Assembly (NCBI GenBank): GCA_021299855.1
Contig: JAJTEY010000027.1
Span: 1 to 49,871 of the forward strand
Length of the DNA: 49,871 nt
Origin: Bacteroidota bacterium
GTDB lineage: Bacteria > Bacteroidota > Bacteroidia > Palsa-965
Direction of reading: 5' to 3'
This document shows, one piece after another, positions 34,033-42,980 of this stretch (positions within the stretch are counted from its first letter, which is position 1; every line of letters starts with the position of its first letter). Under the pieces are notes generated by a model. The model was not told the origin of the DNA. It ran no database searches and saw nothing but the letters and a program-made list of their open reading frames with translations. The position numbers were made by a program, and so were the translations under genes.

Positions 34033-34888
34033 TTTGGCCTTGTTGACGTTGATGCGCCCGAAACACTGGGTGAAGAATTTGCTGATTGCACTTCCGCCGG
34101 TGCTTGCAGGAAAACTTAATCACCCGGACGCGCTAATTCAATTGGCTTTGGGCATGCTGTCTTTCTCACTTATGGCATCGTCCGGTTATATCCTCAACGA
34201 CATTCGCGATATCGATCGTGATCGAGCTCACCCGAAAAAGATGTTGCGTCCTCTGGCTGCTGCCGCAGTAAAACCGCTGCATGCCTTGCTTTTTGCATTG
34301 GCTTTGTTGGGCATTTCCGTGCTCATTTCGTGGCAAATCAGCAAGTGGGCGGTGTTTGTGTTGGGAGTTTATTTTGTTTTGAATTACACCTACTCTACAT
34401 TTCTTAAGGCGCTGAGATTCTTTGATATCGTTGTGTTGAGCTCGTTTTACGTGATTCGTCTATTTTACGGCTCCGTTCTTCTTGATGCAGAATTAACAGG
34501 CTGGTTCCTTGCTACAACAACATTGGCGTTCCTTACGCTCAGCACACACAAGCGCTTTATGGAATGTCTTGTCAGTAAACACGAACAATTGCCGGGACGA
34601 GATTACGTAAAAGCAGACGCCTCATTACTTCAAATTTTCTCTGCCACATATGCGGTTGGAACTTTGGTATTACTCAACATGCACGCGTTCTTTGTATTAC
34701 AAGTGAAATCGCCGGTGTTTTTTGCACTGGTTAATTTATGCTCCGCCGGAATTACTTTCGCCTATTTCGATCACCGCAAAAACCATTCGGATGATCCTGT
34801 AGAACGTGTATTGAAAAACCCGTTGTTACTGGTAATGGGCGCTTTACTGATTGGCGTGTACATTTGGGAAGTAATGACGCACTTATAA
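34022..34888 (+). CDS. UbiA-family prenyltransferase, likely polyprenyl-phosphate phosphoribosyltransferase
   Basis: A 288-residue integral membrane protein with about eight to nine helices. The first prenyl-diphosphate/metal motif is NDIRDIDRDRAHP (about 59-71). The region after it, KKMLRPLAAAAVKP, and the early LMRPKHWVKNLLIALPP resemble decaprenyl-phosphate phosphoribosyltransferase (UbiA/Rv3806c type) rather than quinone-pathway UbiA. The reaction would be PRPP plus polyprenyl phosphate giving polyprenyl-phosphoryl-5-phosphoribose. It lies between the HAD gene and the DprE1-DprE2 fusion, one base before the latter. The substrate assignment rests on motif resemblance plus context. Confidence 0.85.
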   Translation: MNSSLALLTLMRPKHWVKNLLIALPPVLAGKLNHPDALIQLALGMLSFSLMASSGYILNDIRDIDRDRAHPKKMLRPLAAAAVKPLHALLFALALLGISVLISWQISKWAVFVLGVYFVLNYTYSTFLKALRFFDIVVLSSFYVIRLFYGSVLLDAELTGWFLATTTLAFLTLSTHKRFMECLVSKHEQLPGRDYVKADASLLQIFSATYAVGTLVLLNMHAFFVLQVKSPVFFALVNLCSAGITFAYFDHRKNHSDDPVERVLKNPLLLVMGALLIGVYIWEVMTHL

Positions 34889-34889
34889 G

Positions 34890-36911
34890 ATGGAACGGAA
34901 ACGAGAAGTGGTTGCCAACTGGGGGCTGTATCCAAAAACGGAAAGCGTGCTTATTTATCCTGAATCTGTTCAGGAAATTCAGGAAATTGTTACGTCGGGA
35001 CAACCATTAATCGCGCGCGGAAACGGCCGCTGTTACGGCGACGCTTCGTTATCCAATTATATTGTCTCCACAAGCATACTCAACAAAATAATTGATTTCG
35101 ATTCTTCTACCGGGATTATCCGTTGTGAAGCCGGAGTGTTGCTGGATCACATTTTAGAATTAGTGGTTCCGAAAGGTTTCTTTCTGCCTGTAACTCCGGG
35201 AACAAAATTTATTACCGTTGGCGGTGCGCTTGCTTCTGATATTCATGGTAAAAATCATCATGTTGACGGGGTTTTCAGCGATCATGTGACGTATTTTAAT
35301 TTGATTAATGCCACGGGAAATTTAATTACCGTTACTCCCGAAAATGAATTATTTATTCAAACAGCGGGTGGCATGGGAAGAACCGGCATTATCACAGAAC
35401 TGGGATTGCGGCTGAAGCGTATTGAAACATCTTTTATCCGACAACGTGCAATTCGTGCGAAAAATCTGGATGAAATATTTCGATTGTTCGAAGAAAATCA
35501 GGACACCACGTATTCTGTGGCATGGATTGATTGTTTGGCAAAAGGAGAACAACTGGGAAGGTCTGTTTTGTTGCTGGGTGAGCATGCCACGAAAGAAGAA
35601 ATCAAAAATTCAAAGCCACTACAAATTCATCGTGCTCCCGGATTAAAAGTACCATTCATGTTTCCGAAATGGGTATTAAATCCTTTATTTATTAAAATAT
35701 TTAATGCACTTTATTTTAATAAACCCAGTTCTTCCGGAAATGCTATCGTTCATTACGATCCTTACTTCTACCCGCTGGATAAAATCCATCATTGGAATAG
35801 AATTTACGGGAATAATGGATTTATTCAATATCAATTTGTGCTGCCGAAAGAGGTGTCTTACGAAGGAGTGAAAAAGGTTCTGGAGATTTTATCCGAAAAT
35901 AAATTGGGCTCATTCCTGGCGGTATTGAAATTGTTTGGTGCGTCTCACGAAGATCGTTACCTGCATTTTCCGATGAAAGGATACACATTGGCCTTAGATA
36001 TTAAAATTGAATCGCGTATCTGGCCCGTTCTCGACCGTATTGATGAACTGGTAACCGGATACGGAGGAAAAATATATTTGAGCAAAGACGCACGTTTAAA
36101 AAGAGATGACTTCCTTCAACAATACGCCAAAGCAGCTGTAATTCCCGACAGCACCGTTTTTCTATCGCATCAACAAATTCGACTACAAGAAATGGCTGAA
36201 CATCATTTTTTAATTATTGGAGCTAATAGTGATATCGCGCGTACAACTGCGCTGGCTTATCATCAGAAGTATCCTCATGGCAAGTTGATTTTAGCCGCAC
36301 GAGATACGAATGCGTTAAATACATTTATCAGTGCTAATAATTTAAGTTCTTGTGCAACAGCAGTACATGTTGATGTGGAAAATGAACAGGCCCTGTCTTC
36401 TTTCTACACATCTTTACCGAATAAGCCTTCTTGGGTAATGTATGCTGCAGGTGTTTTAATTACGAATGAGGAAGCTCAACAGCATCCGGAATTGTATCGT
36501 CGTAATTTAACTGTAAATTTTACCGCACCAGCTACATTATTAAATTTAATCGTTCATGATAATAATCCGAAACTGGAACGCATCATCGGAATGAGTTCTG
36601 TTGCGGGATTGCGAGGTCGAAAATCGAACTATGCGTATGGAAGCGCCAAAGCCGGTTTTCATGAATTTTTATTCGGATTACGTCAGGACATGAAAGGCCG
36701 AAACGTGATAGTACAAGCCGTAACTCCGGGATTTGTAAAAACAAAAATGACGGCTCATTTGGATCTTCCTAAAAATGCCAACACACCGGAAGAAATTGCC
36801 CATGCAATTATGAAGAACACGACTTCATTTGCTGTTTATCCGAATTTATTCTGGAGAATTATCGCTCTGGTAGTTCGTTTTGCTCCGGAATTTGTAATTA
36901 AAAAATTATAA
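34890..36911 (+). CDS. DprE1-DprE2 fusion: FAD oxidase plus SDR reductase
   Basis: A 673-residue two-domain enzyme. Residues 1 to about 433 are a DprE1-like FAD-linked oxidase (IARGNGRCYGDASLS, VTPGTKFITVGGALASDIHG then KNHHVDG, C-terminal YLSKDARLKRDDFLQQY). From about Met435 a DprE2-like short-chain dehydrogenase follows, with HFLIIGANSDIA, the active-site YGSAKAG and the PGFVKTKM motif. In Actinobacteria these are separate proteins that together epimerise C2' of polyprenyl-phosphoryl-ribose to the arabinose form. Fusion would channel the keto intermediate. ATG 36192 (Met435) could in principle start a separate DprE2, but no promoter element or stop is seen there. Confidence 0.88.
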   Translation: MERKREVVANWGLYPKTESVLIYPESVQEIQEIVTSGQPLIARGNGRCYGDASLSNYIVSTSILNKIIDFDSSTGIIRCEAGVLLDHILELVVPKGFFLPVTPGTKFITVGGALASDIHGKNHHVDGVFSDHVTYFNLINATGNLITVTPENELFIQTAGGMGRTGIITELGLRLKRIETSFIRQRAIRAKNLDEIFRLFEENQDTTYSVAWIDCLAKGEQLGRSVLLLGEHATKEEIKNSKPLQIHRAPGLKVPFMFPKWVLNPLFIKIFNALYFNKPSSSGNAIVHYDPYFYPLDKIHHWNRIYGNNGFIQYQFVLPKEVSYEGVKKVLEILSENKLGSFLAVLKLFGASHEDRYLHFPMKGYTLALDIKIESRIWPVLDRIDELVTGYGGKIYLSKDARLKRDDFLQQYAKAAVIPDSTVFLSHQQIRLQEMAEHHFLIIGANSDIARTTALAYHQKYPHGKLILAARDTNALNTFISANNLSSCATAVHVDVENEQALSSFYTSLPNKPSWVMYAAGVLITNEEAQQHPELYRRNLTVNFTAPATLLNLIVHDNNPKLERIIGMSSVAGLRGRKSNYAYGSAKAGFHEFLFGLRQDMKGRNVIVQAVTPGFVKTKMTAHLDLPKNANTPEEIAHAIMKNTTSFAVYPNLFWRIIALVVRFAPEFVIKKL

Positions 36912-36916
36912 TTCCG

Positions 36917-38947
36917 CTAAAATCGTTGAATCACCGCAGGATCAACAATAACGAATGATCCGTCTCCTTTAAGAAGTTTATATTTAATATATGTTTCCGT
37001 TGGTGGAACAATTGAATTATTAAAATTCCATCGTAAAGCCTGCACTTTTTTAGGTCCATCGGGATGCTTGCGTTCTTTTGTGTCCACATTAAACACCTTG
37101 GTTTCAATCAAACTATCGCCGATAAACAATTCCATTTGTAATTCCAACGGTTGATCATGCTTTTCAATACCACATGCAAACGCAACCAAAGGCTCATCAT
37201 CATGAAACGCCAGCGTTATTTGAGTTCCTTTAACACGGAACACGTGTTCGGATTTTTCAGATTCGCCTGCCCATACATTCGGCTCCGATATCATGATCGG
37301 GAATTCTCTTTTCACATTGCCATCCAAACGCTTATAAATTTGCCAGGAAGGATGACCGTAAGCCGTGATATCATAAAACATAGTATCCAGCGAATACGGA
37401 GGATGTTTGACAACTTCTGTGTAATCGTAGAACTGATGATTAACCGTATAATTCGGACGAAATTCTTTCAAAATCCGGGCTGAATTTCTCTCGTACTTCG
37501 TCACCAGTTTCGAATTCAATCCCGACATGTCCAACACGTAACCTTTGGTATAACGCCCGGGCAAACCGTGCCAGACCATTACAGTGTCTTGCTCGGAAAC
37601 ACGCTGTTCAATGTATCTGCCGATAGTTGCTCGTTCGTATTCAACAGTACTTAAATATTCATCTAACCACCATTTGCCACCGTACACATCGGGAAATAAA
37701 AACAGGAAAAGTGCAAAACCGGTTACGACAGTTGTTCCTGATCTTAACCATAAGTGATCAATCAACCGAAGTAAATACGACAAAGAAATCACCAATTGCA
37801 ATAATAGCAACACATCCGGCAACGCATAATACCACATCATACGTTCGCCTGGATTGTAGAAATAGTACAAAATCATGGTACCGATAAACGAAGCGCCGGG
37901 CAACAAGTAGCGCAACGTATTTCCTAACGACTCCTGATGACGGCGGACGTACGCGAAGACCAACATTATCAATGAACTGATCAGTGTAATCCACAAAACC
38001 GGCAGATAGAAGTCGTCTTTGGCATAACGCACAAAAAAGGGAAACCAATAATCATCCGGATGAAAATGATAATGAATTTTCGCATAAGCCGACTGTGGTA
38101 ACGGGCTTCCGAAAAAATATGTTGCTGCTGCAATCCATGTAACAACCGGCACTACAGCGAAGGTTAGAATATCACGAATGGCTTTTGAATTTAATCGTAA
38201 AGGCCACCACTCGTTGCGGTTTTCAATCAACCAAAATAAGCCAGTAATTACAACCAACGGAACCGCATCCAGTTTAGAAATGGCAGCTAATGCTAATAAA
38301 AACCACATTAAACGTGTACGTTTTTCGTAATACGCCCAGAACGCGCCCGTTACAACAGCAATGTGCATGGGTGATTCCAGTCCTGCTTTCATTACATTCA
38401 GAAAAAACTTACTGCTGACTAATATGATGCCTGTCCAGATTAAGAACTCAATATTCGATTTAGTATTTCCGCGAATAATTCGAATGAGGAAATAAATCAG
38501 CACAACTAAGCCGATAAAAGCTGTACGTCGCAAAGCTTGTTCCGGCAACCACATTCCGGTGGCACAAATAGCACCATTTACCAATCCCTGAAATGCCGAT
38601 GAAATACCGAATACAGGACCATCCGTTGAATTGTACGCATAGAAAAAGCCTTCCTTGAAATTCTCCATGTATCGCATCACGAAGCCGGCATCGTCAAAAA
38701 ATTCTCCCGGATAAACTTTGAAAATTAAAGCTGCCGCTGCGAGTGCAACACCTGCATCTAGCAGTATGTCTAAATTCTTGCTTCGATTGTACAACCATTT
38801 TCCCGCGAAAACTGCAGCAGCACTAACGGCGAGGAATACGGCCTTGAAAAATAAACTAGTATCGCCCCAGTGAAAACCGATAACCAATAGTGCAGGTGCA
38901 AGGATCAGCGCAAGGATGAGCAGCGTTTGTTTAGACAATTGAATCAT
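36917..38947 (-). CDS. GT-C type membrane glycosyltransferase (AftB-like)
   Basis: A 676-residue protein with about ten to twelve transmembrane helices in the first 440 residues and a soluble extracytoplasmic domain in the last 230. In the first outer loop it has FFDDAGFVMRYMENF, with the Asp pair at 85-86. This arrangement is typical of GT-C enzymes and resembles the DDA...RY..N pattern of mycobacterial AftB-type arabinofuranosyltransferases that use polyprenyl-phosphate arabinose. It converges on the DprE1-DprE2 gene (stops five bases apart). It could be the enzyme that uses the donor made by the cluster, but this is inference. Other polyprenyl-sugar substrates are possible. Confidence 0.75.
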   Translation of the reverse strand: MIQLSKQTLLILALILAPALLVIGFHWGDTSLFFKAVFLAVSAAAVFAGKWLYNRSKNLDILLDAGVALAAAALIFKVYPGEFFDDAGFVMRYMENFKEGFFYAYNSTDGPVFGISSAFQGLVNGAICATGMWLPEQALRRTAFIGLVVLIYFLIRIIRGNTKSNIEFLIWTGIILVSSKFFLNVMKAGLESPMHIAVVTGAFWAYYEKRTRLMWFLLALAAISKLDAVPLVVITGLFWLIENRNEWWPLRLNSKAIRDILTFAVVPVVTWIAAATYFFGSPLPQSAYAKIHYHFHPDDYWFPFFVRYAKDDFYLPVLWITLISSLIMLVFAYVRRHQESLGNTLRYLLPGASFIGTMILYYFYNPGERMMWYYALPDVLLLLQLVISLSYLLRLIDHLWLRSGTTVVTGFALFLFLFPDVYGGKWWLDEYLSTVEYERATIGRYIEQRVSEQDTVMVWHGLPGRYTKGYVLDMSGLNSKLVTKYERNSARILKEFRPNYTVNHQFYDYTEVVKHPPYSLDTMFYDITAYGHPSWQIYKRLDGNVKREFPIMISEPNVWAGESEKSEHVFRVKGTQITLAFHDDEPLVAFACGIEKHDQPLELQMELFIGDSLIETKVFNVDTKERKHPDGPKKVQALRWNFNNSIVPPTETYIKYKLLKGDGSFVIVDPAVIQRF

Positions 38948-38965
38948 AGGTAATGATTAAGGCGT

Positions 38966-38974
38966 CTAAAAGTA
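38966..38974 (-). promoter_or_regulatory. -7 promoter element for the GT-C gene (minus strand)
   Basis: On the minus strand TACTTTTAG fits TAnnTTT with A for G, 19 bases before the ATG at 38947. Confidence 0.45.
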
Positions 38975-38997
38975 CGAAAAGGAGCAATGATGCCTGT

Positions 38998-39213
38998 TTA
39001 ATTCTGACTAGATCGATACGCTTTCCACTCAATGATAACTAACGTCATTACGACCACAATTTCGCCCGCACTAAATGCAATTCCCCAATGTGTTATGTTA
39101 TTGTCGGTTAGTATTAACAGCAATGTGCCGATACAAAATGCCGTATTTAGCAAGATGAGTGCGAGTAAGGTTTGTTTTGATGATAAATTCAGGTATTCAT
39201 GAAACCATCCCAA
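38998..39213 (-). CDS. Small membrane protein, 3' part after an in-frame stop
   Basis: 71 residues from a TTG, with two predicted transmembrane helices (LLALILLNTAFCIGTLLLIL and FSAGEIVVVMTLVIIEW). It is in the same frame as the preceding 54-residue peptide and separated from it by one TAG (39216-39214). Together they give one four-helix protein that resembles a small Bacteroidetes membrane family of about 125 residues. This part is probably the C-terminal half of a broken gene, not a real separate gene, although reinitiation is possible. Confidence 0.5.
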   Translation of the reverse strand: MGWFHEYLNLSSKQTLLALILLNTAFCIGTLLLILTDNNITHWGIAFSAGEIVVVMTLVIIEWKAYRSSQN

Positions 39214-39378
39214 CTAAGAAAAGAGTAACGCAAAACTGCCCAACAACCAAGGTATCGGAGCAGATATGCCAAACGAATCAGGATTTGTTCCAATGAGTAA
39301 CCACCACAATAATCCGCTAATTGTTGCTCCGATGGCATCGAGACGAATCAGGCTAGAAGGCGATTTTTTTTGAAACAT
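39214..39378 (-). pseudogene. Small membrane protein, 5' part before an in-frame stop
   Basis: From ATG 39378 it encodes 54 residues: an N-terminal FQKKSPSSLIRLDAIGATI, then a hydrophobic segment with WWLLIGTNPDSFGISAP, ending PWLLGSFALLFS and TAG. The ATG directly abuts the TAA of the outer-membrane protein gene. The same frame continues past the TAG into the next entry. The probable intact product is about 126 residues with four helices and unknown function. Confidence 0.5.
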
Positions 39379-40275
39379 TTACCAACGTACTTTTAATCCG
39401 AATTGTTGAAGTAATTGAGCCTCCGGATAAACTCCCAGCTCCGGGATATTAGTGATCGTTAAGGCAGGACGAATTTCATAAATCAGATGTACTTGCTTCC
39501 AGAACGGACGTCTTTTGCCGATACGAAAATCAACACCAAGAGGTACATATCCGCAAAACGCAGTATTCGCCTTGTTTTTAAATTGTTCCGACTTACTATC
39601 CAATACACGTTGGTTGGAGTAACGTACGCTTGAGTTCCCTTGACCAATAGCAATACGTTGAGCAGCAAATTCGCCATAACTAATTTCGGACACTGCATTC
39701 AATGATATTCCTGCTGTCAATCCCAATCCACCATACAACGACCATCGTGCTTCAGAACTTGTACCGAATAATAATGAAACGTCTAAACGTAGTTGTTGGG
39801 AATAATACGATGCGGAATAGCTGCGTGTATTTATAGAATCTACAAAGTACATCTGACCGGTTTGTTGAGAAATCAATGTATCAACTATACTAGTACTTTC
39901 CATGTACTTTCCTGACGAGAAATAAACTCCGGAGCCGTACTGGAATCCTGCACGAAGCATTGGATTGCTGCGATATGCTTGACCTGATTTATCACGAAGT
40001 TGCATGCCTACCAAAACACCAAAATTTCCTGTCGTTTCCAAATAGCTGTAGAAATTTTCCTGATAACCCGCCATATTCTGTTGTAACAAGACCGAACCGG
40101 GAATAAGCTTTTCGAATTCGCTCATTTGCAACCGGGCTGAACGTGCAAATCCAAAACCTGAAACTACTGTCACTTCCTGAATGTGCAACAATTCCGGTTT
40201 TGGTTCTTCCACCACCTGAGCGGAACAATATAATGTTGCGATTACTAAACAAGTTGTTACAAATGCTCTGACCAT
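39379..40275 (-). CDS. Outer-membrane beta-barrel protein
   Basis: A 298-residue exported protein with a signal peptide ending in YCSAQ (about residue 20), then a beta-rich chain with alternating aromatic and polar residues. It has late barrel-like strands (YGGLGLTAGISLNAV, KQVHLIYEIRPALTIT) and the C-terminal sequence QQFGLKVRW, which ends in an aromatic residue as barrel proteins usually do. Its function is unknown. A variant promoter element TAACTTTC lies about 20 bases upstream. The small broken membrane protein follows immediately. Confidence 0.75.
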   Translation of the reverse strand: MVRAFVTTCLVIATLYCSAQVVEEPKPELLHIQEVTVVSGFGFARSARLQMSEFEKLIPGSVLLQQNMAGYQENFYSYLETTGNFGVLVGMQLRDKSGQAYRSNPMLRAGFQYGSGVYFSSGKYMESTSIVDTLISQQTGQMYFVDSINTRSYSASYYSQQLRLDVSLLFGTSSEARWSLYGGLGLTAGISLNAVSEISYGEFAAQRIAIGQGNSSVRYSNQRVLDSKSEQFKNKANTAFCGYVPLGVDFRIGKRRPFWKQVHLIYEIRPALTITNIPELGVYPEAQLLQQFGLKVRW

Positions 40276-40345
40276 ATCATCAAAATTTGATTGTTGAAAG
40301 TTAGACGAAACAGGTTTTAATTGGTGGCTTTACACAAAATCATTT

Positions 40346-40379
40346 CACAAAAAAAGGCAACCCGTTACGATTGCCTTTT
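40346..40379 (-). terminator. Terminator downstream of fabI (minus strand)
   Basis: A 9-bp perfect stem, AAAAGGCAA (40352-40360) with TTGCCTTTT (40371-40379), and a 10-base loop. On the minus strand it is followed by a T-rich tract, so it ends the fabI transcript. Confidence 0.9.
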
Positions 40380-40400
40380 GTTTCTCTTTTGAAATTTCAA

Positions 40401-41216
40401 TTATTCTTTACCAAACATTTCCATCACCTCATTGCTGATACCGGTATTTGAATATCCGCCATCGTGATATAAATTCTGCATGGTTACCATACGACTCATA
40501 TCCGAGAACATGAGTACACAGTAATCCGCACAAGCATTCGCATCGGCATTGCCTAATGGTGAAATTTTATCGGCGTAATCGTAGAAATCACCAAAACCTT
40601 TAATACCGCTACCTGCAGTAGTTTTAGTTGGAGACTGTGAAATCGTATTCACACGCACGTGACGATGCTTTCCGTAATGATAACCAAAGCTACGCGCCAC
40701 CGACTCCAACATGGCTTTGGCATCTGCCATGTCCGTGTAGAACGGATAAGTACGTTGTGCAGCGATATAAGACAATGCTACTACTGAACCCCATTCATTG
40801 ATGGCATCCATATTATAAGCAACACTCAGCATTTTATGCAAGGACATTGCACTTACGTCTAATGACTTCTGATAGAAATCGTAGTTCAATCCGGTGTAAG
40901 GAATGTTCTTACGAATATTTGGAGACATCCCTATAGAATGTAACACGAAATCAATCTTACCACCCAAATGCTCTGTTGCTCCTTCAAACAAAGCTTTCAG
41001 CTCATCCATGTTGGTAGCATCTGCAGGAATAATTTTGGAGTTGGTGCTTTCTGCCAACTTATTGATTTCACCCATGCGCATGGCAATAGGTGCATTCGTC
41101 AGCACAAATGATGCGCCTTCAGCATGACATTTTTCAGCCACTTTCCAGGCAATTGAATTTTCATCTAAAGCTCCGGAAATAATACCGCGCTTACCTTTTA
41201 ATAATTGATGTGACAT
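40401..41216 (-). CDS. fabI: Enoyl-[acyl-carrier-protein] reductase (NADH)
   Basis: Reduces the trans-2-enoyl-ACP double bond, the last step of each fatty acid elongation cycle. The 271-residue SDR has catalytic Tyr160 and Lys167 spaced Y-x6-K (YTDMADAK), with the additional Tyr150 in ALSYIAA, a pattern typical of FabI. The N-terminal cofactor site is GIISGALDENSIAW and the loop is SQSPTKTTAGSGI. It is monocistronic, with a promoter element 22 bases upstream and a terminator downstream. Confidence 0.96.
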   Translation of the reverse strand: MSHQLLKGKRGIISGALDENSIAWKVAEKCHAEGASFVLTNAPIAMRMGEINKLAESTNSKIIPADATNMDELKALFEGATEHLGGKIDFVLHSIGMSPNIRKNIPYTGLNYDFYQKSLDVSAMSLHKMLSVAYNMDAINEWGSVVALSYIAAQRTYPFYTDMADAKAMLESVARSFGYHYGKHRHVRVNTISQSPTKTTAGSGIKGFGDFYDYADKISPLGNADANACADYCVLMFSDMSRMVTMQNLYHDGGYSNTGISNEVMEMFGKE

Positions 41217-41237
41217 AGTTTCTAGTTTGAACTTTTA

Positions 41238-41245
41238 CAAATATA
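41238..41245 (-). promoter_or_regulatory. -7 promoter element for fabI (minus strand)
   Basis: On the minus strand TATATTTG is an exact TAnnTTTG match, giving a leader of about 15 nt before ATG 41216. It lies between fabI and the recN stop. Confidence 0.65.
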
Positions 41246-41260
41246 AAGTTTATCGGGAGT

Positions 41261-42916
41261 TCAGTTCTTCAATAATTCACGCGCATTCTTGCGGGCCGCA
41301 TCTCCCGGAGTTCCGGCACTCAGCATTTTGGCAATCTCCTCTACCCGCTCTTTATCATTCAAACGTCGTATTCTGCTCACTGTACGATCCTTGTCATCTT
41401 CTTTATACACGAACAAATGATGTTGACCTTTCGATGCTACCTGCGGCAAATGCGTGATAACCACTACTTGCATTCTTGTACCGAGTTGTTCCAGGATAAC
41501 ACCTGCTTTTGCAGCAATGTCACCTGAAATTCCGGTATCGATTTCATCAAATATGATTGTCGGTAGTAGCGTATGTCCTGCCAACACAGACTTCAAGCTG
41601 AGCATCAATCGTGATAATTCTCCACCCGATGCAATTTTGCTCAAAGCTTTGGGATACTCGCCTTTATTGGCATTGAACATGAACACCACTTTGTCGTTAC
41701 CGTCCTCACGAAGCTGTTCCAATTCGGTTAATTCAATTTGTAAAACGGCGTTCGGCATACCAAGATCTTTCAGCAATGCTGCAATCGCTTCCCTAAACTC
41801 GGGAATGGCTTTAGCTCGGGCTTTATGAAGTTGTTGTGCCAATTGTTTCAACTTCTTTCCGGCTTGTTCCATAGCTGCGGATGCTTTCACAATATCCTCT
41901 TCCAACGAACCGATTTGTTGCAGCTTGGCATCCGTTTCACTTTGAATACGCAACAAATCGCTTGTAGTATTTACACCGTGCTTTTTAAATAAACGGAACA
42001 TATCATCCAAACGCTCGCGCAGCAAGGAAGTTCTGGTCGGATCGTGATGAATTTCTTCATTCACGGACTCCAGTTCGTTGGCAATATCCTTTAATTCAAT
42101 AAATGCACTGTTGAGTCGATCTAATAATTGCTGAATACTTCCATTATATTTTGCAACTCCGGACAGTGTCGCCTTAACAGCATTCAGCGCTTGCAACACA
42201 CCGCTTTCTTCACCATCTAATCCACTATATGCGCGGGTTAATGCCAGCTTAATTTCTTCAGCATTTTCGAGTGTTTCCAACTCTTGTTCAATGGTCTGCT
42301 CCTCTCCGGGAACAAGTTGCATTTTCAAGAACTCATCAAGTTGAAACTGCAAATAATCAAAATCCTTTTTGCCTTGTAGCTCCAACGCTTGCAACTCCTG
42401 AAGTCTTGCCGTAAGCTGCTTGACAATCTTAAATTGCTGCTTATAATCACTCAAGAGTGCATGATTATCCGCAACACTGTCCAACATATTTAACTGATAT
42501 GAAGCTTCATTCAATGCAATCGTTTCGTGTTGAGAATGAATATCAATTAACCAGCTGCCGAGATTTTTCAATTGCGTCAAATTCACCGGGGTATCATTGA
42601 CAAATGCTCTGGATTTGCCTTCCGCATTGATTTCGCGGCGAATGATAGTTTCTTCTTCAACATCAACATCCAATTCTGCCAAAGCTTGTCGGAAAGAAGG
42701 ATGTTGCACAACGAAGTTTCCTTCAACAATGCATTTTTTGTTTTTGTCGCGCAATGCGGATGAATCGGCACGTTCGCCCAACAACAATCCTAAAGCGCCC
42801 AACAGAATTGACTTCCCTGCTCCTGTTTCACCGGTAATAATAGTGAGTCCCGAATGCAAGTCCAGTTGCACTTCATCTATCAACGCGTAATTCTGTACGT
42901 GCAGTTTCGTCAGCAT
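41261..42916 (-). CDS. recN: DNA repair protein RecN
   Basis: A 551-residue SMC-like ATPase involved in double-strand-break repair. The Walker A is GETGAGKSI (about 29-37), followed by the RecN-type segment LLLGERADSSALR. A long coiled-coil region spans about 150-370. The ABC signature SGGELSRLMLSLKSV and the Walker B TIIFDEIDTGISG lie in the C-terminal ATPase half. Length and order match RecN. The gene is transcribed separately from sucD, since a terminator lies between them. Confidence 0.96.
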   Translation of the reverse strand: MLTKLHVQNYALIDEVQLDLHSGLTIITGETGAGKSILLGALGLLLGERADSSALRDKNKKCIVEGNFVVQHPSFRQALAELDVDVEEETIIRREINAEGKSRAFVNDTPVNLTQLKNLGSWLIDIHSQHETIALNEASYQLNMLDSVADNHALLSDYKQQFKIVKQLTARLQELQALELQGKKDFDYLQFQLDEFLKMQLVPGEEQTIEQELETLENAEEIKLALTRAYSGLDGEESGVLQALNAVKATLSGVAKYNGSIQQLLDRLNSAFIELKDIANELESVNEEIHHDPTRTSLLRERLDDMFRLFKKHGVNTTSDLLRIQSETDAKLQQIGSLEEDIVKASAAMEQAGKKLKQLAQQLHKARAKAIPEFREAIAALLKDLGMPNAVLQIELTELEQLREDGNDKVVFMFNANKGEYPKALSKIASGGELSRLMLSLKSVLAGHTLLPTIIFDEIDTGISGDIAAKAGVILEQLGTRMQVVVITHLPQVASKGQHHLFVYKEDDKDRTVSRIRRLNDKERVEEIAKMLSAGTPGDAARKNARELLKN

Positions 42917-42934
42917 ATTCCGATACCGTAGTAA

Positions 42935-42961
42935 ATGAAAAAGGCTGCACGCGCAGCCTTT
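42935..42961 (-). terminator. Terminator between sucD and recN (minus strand)
   Basis: A perfect 9-bp stem, AAAGGCTGC (42940-42948) with GCAGCCTTT (42953-42961), an ACGC loop and a T-run on the minus strand, placed just after the sucD stop and before recN. Confidence 0.93.
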
Positions 42962-42980
42962 AATTTCAATCTATGACTGA

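Noticed and set aside
36060-36200. Possible internal deletion at the end of the DprE1 domain
   Set aside because: The segment FLQQYAKAAVIPDSTVFLSH then QQIRLQ still looks like a normal, if short, DprE1 C-terminus, and the frame is unbroken; a fusion explains it without loss.
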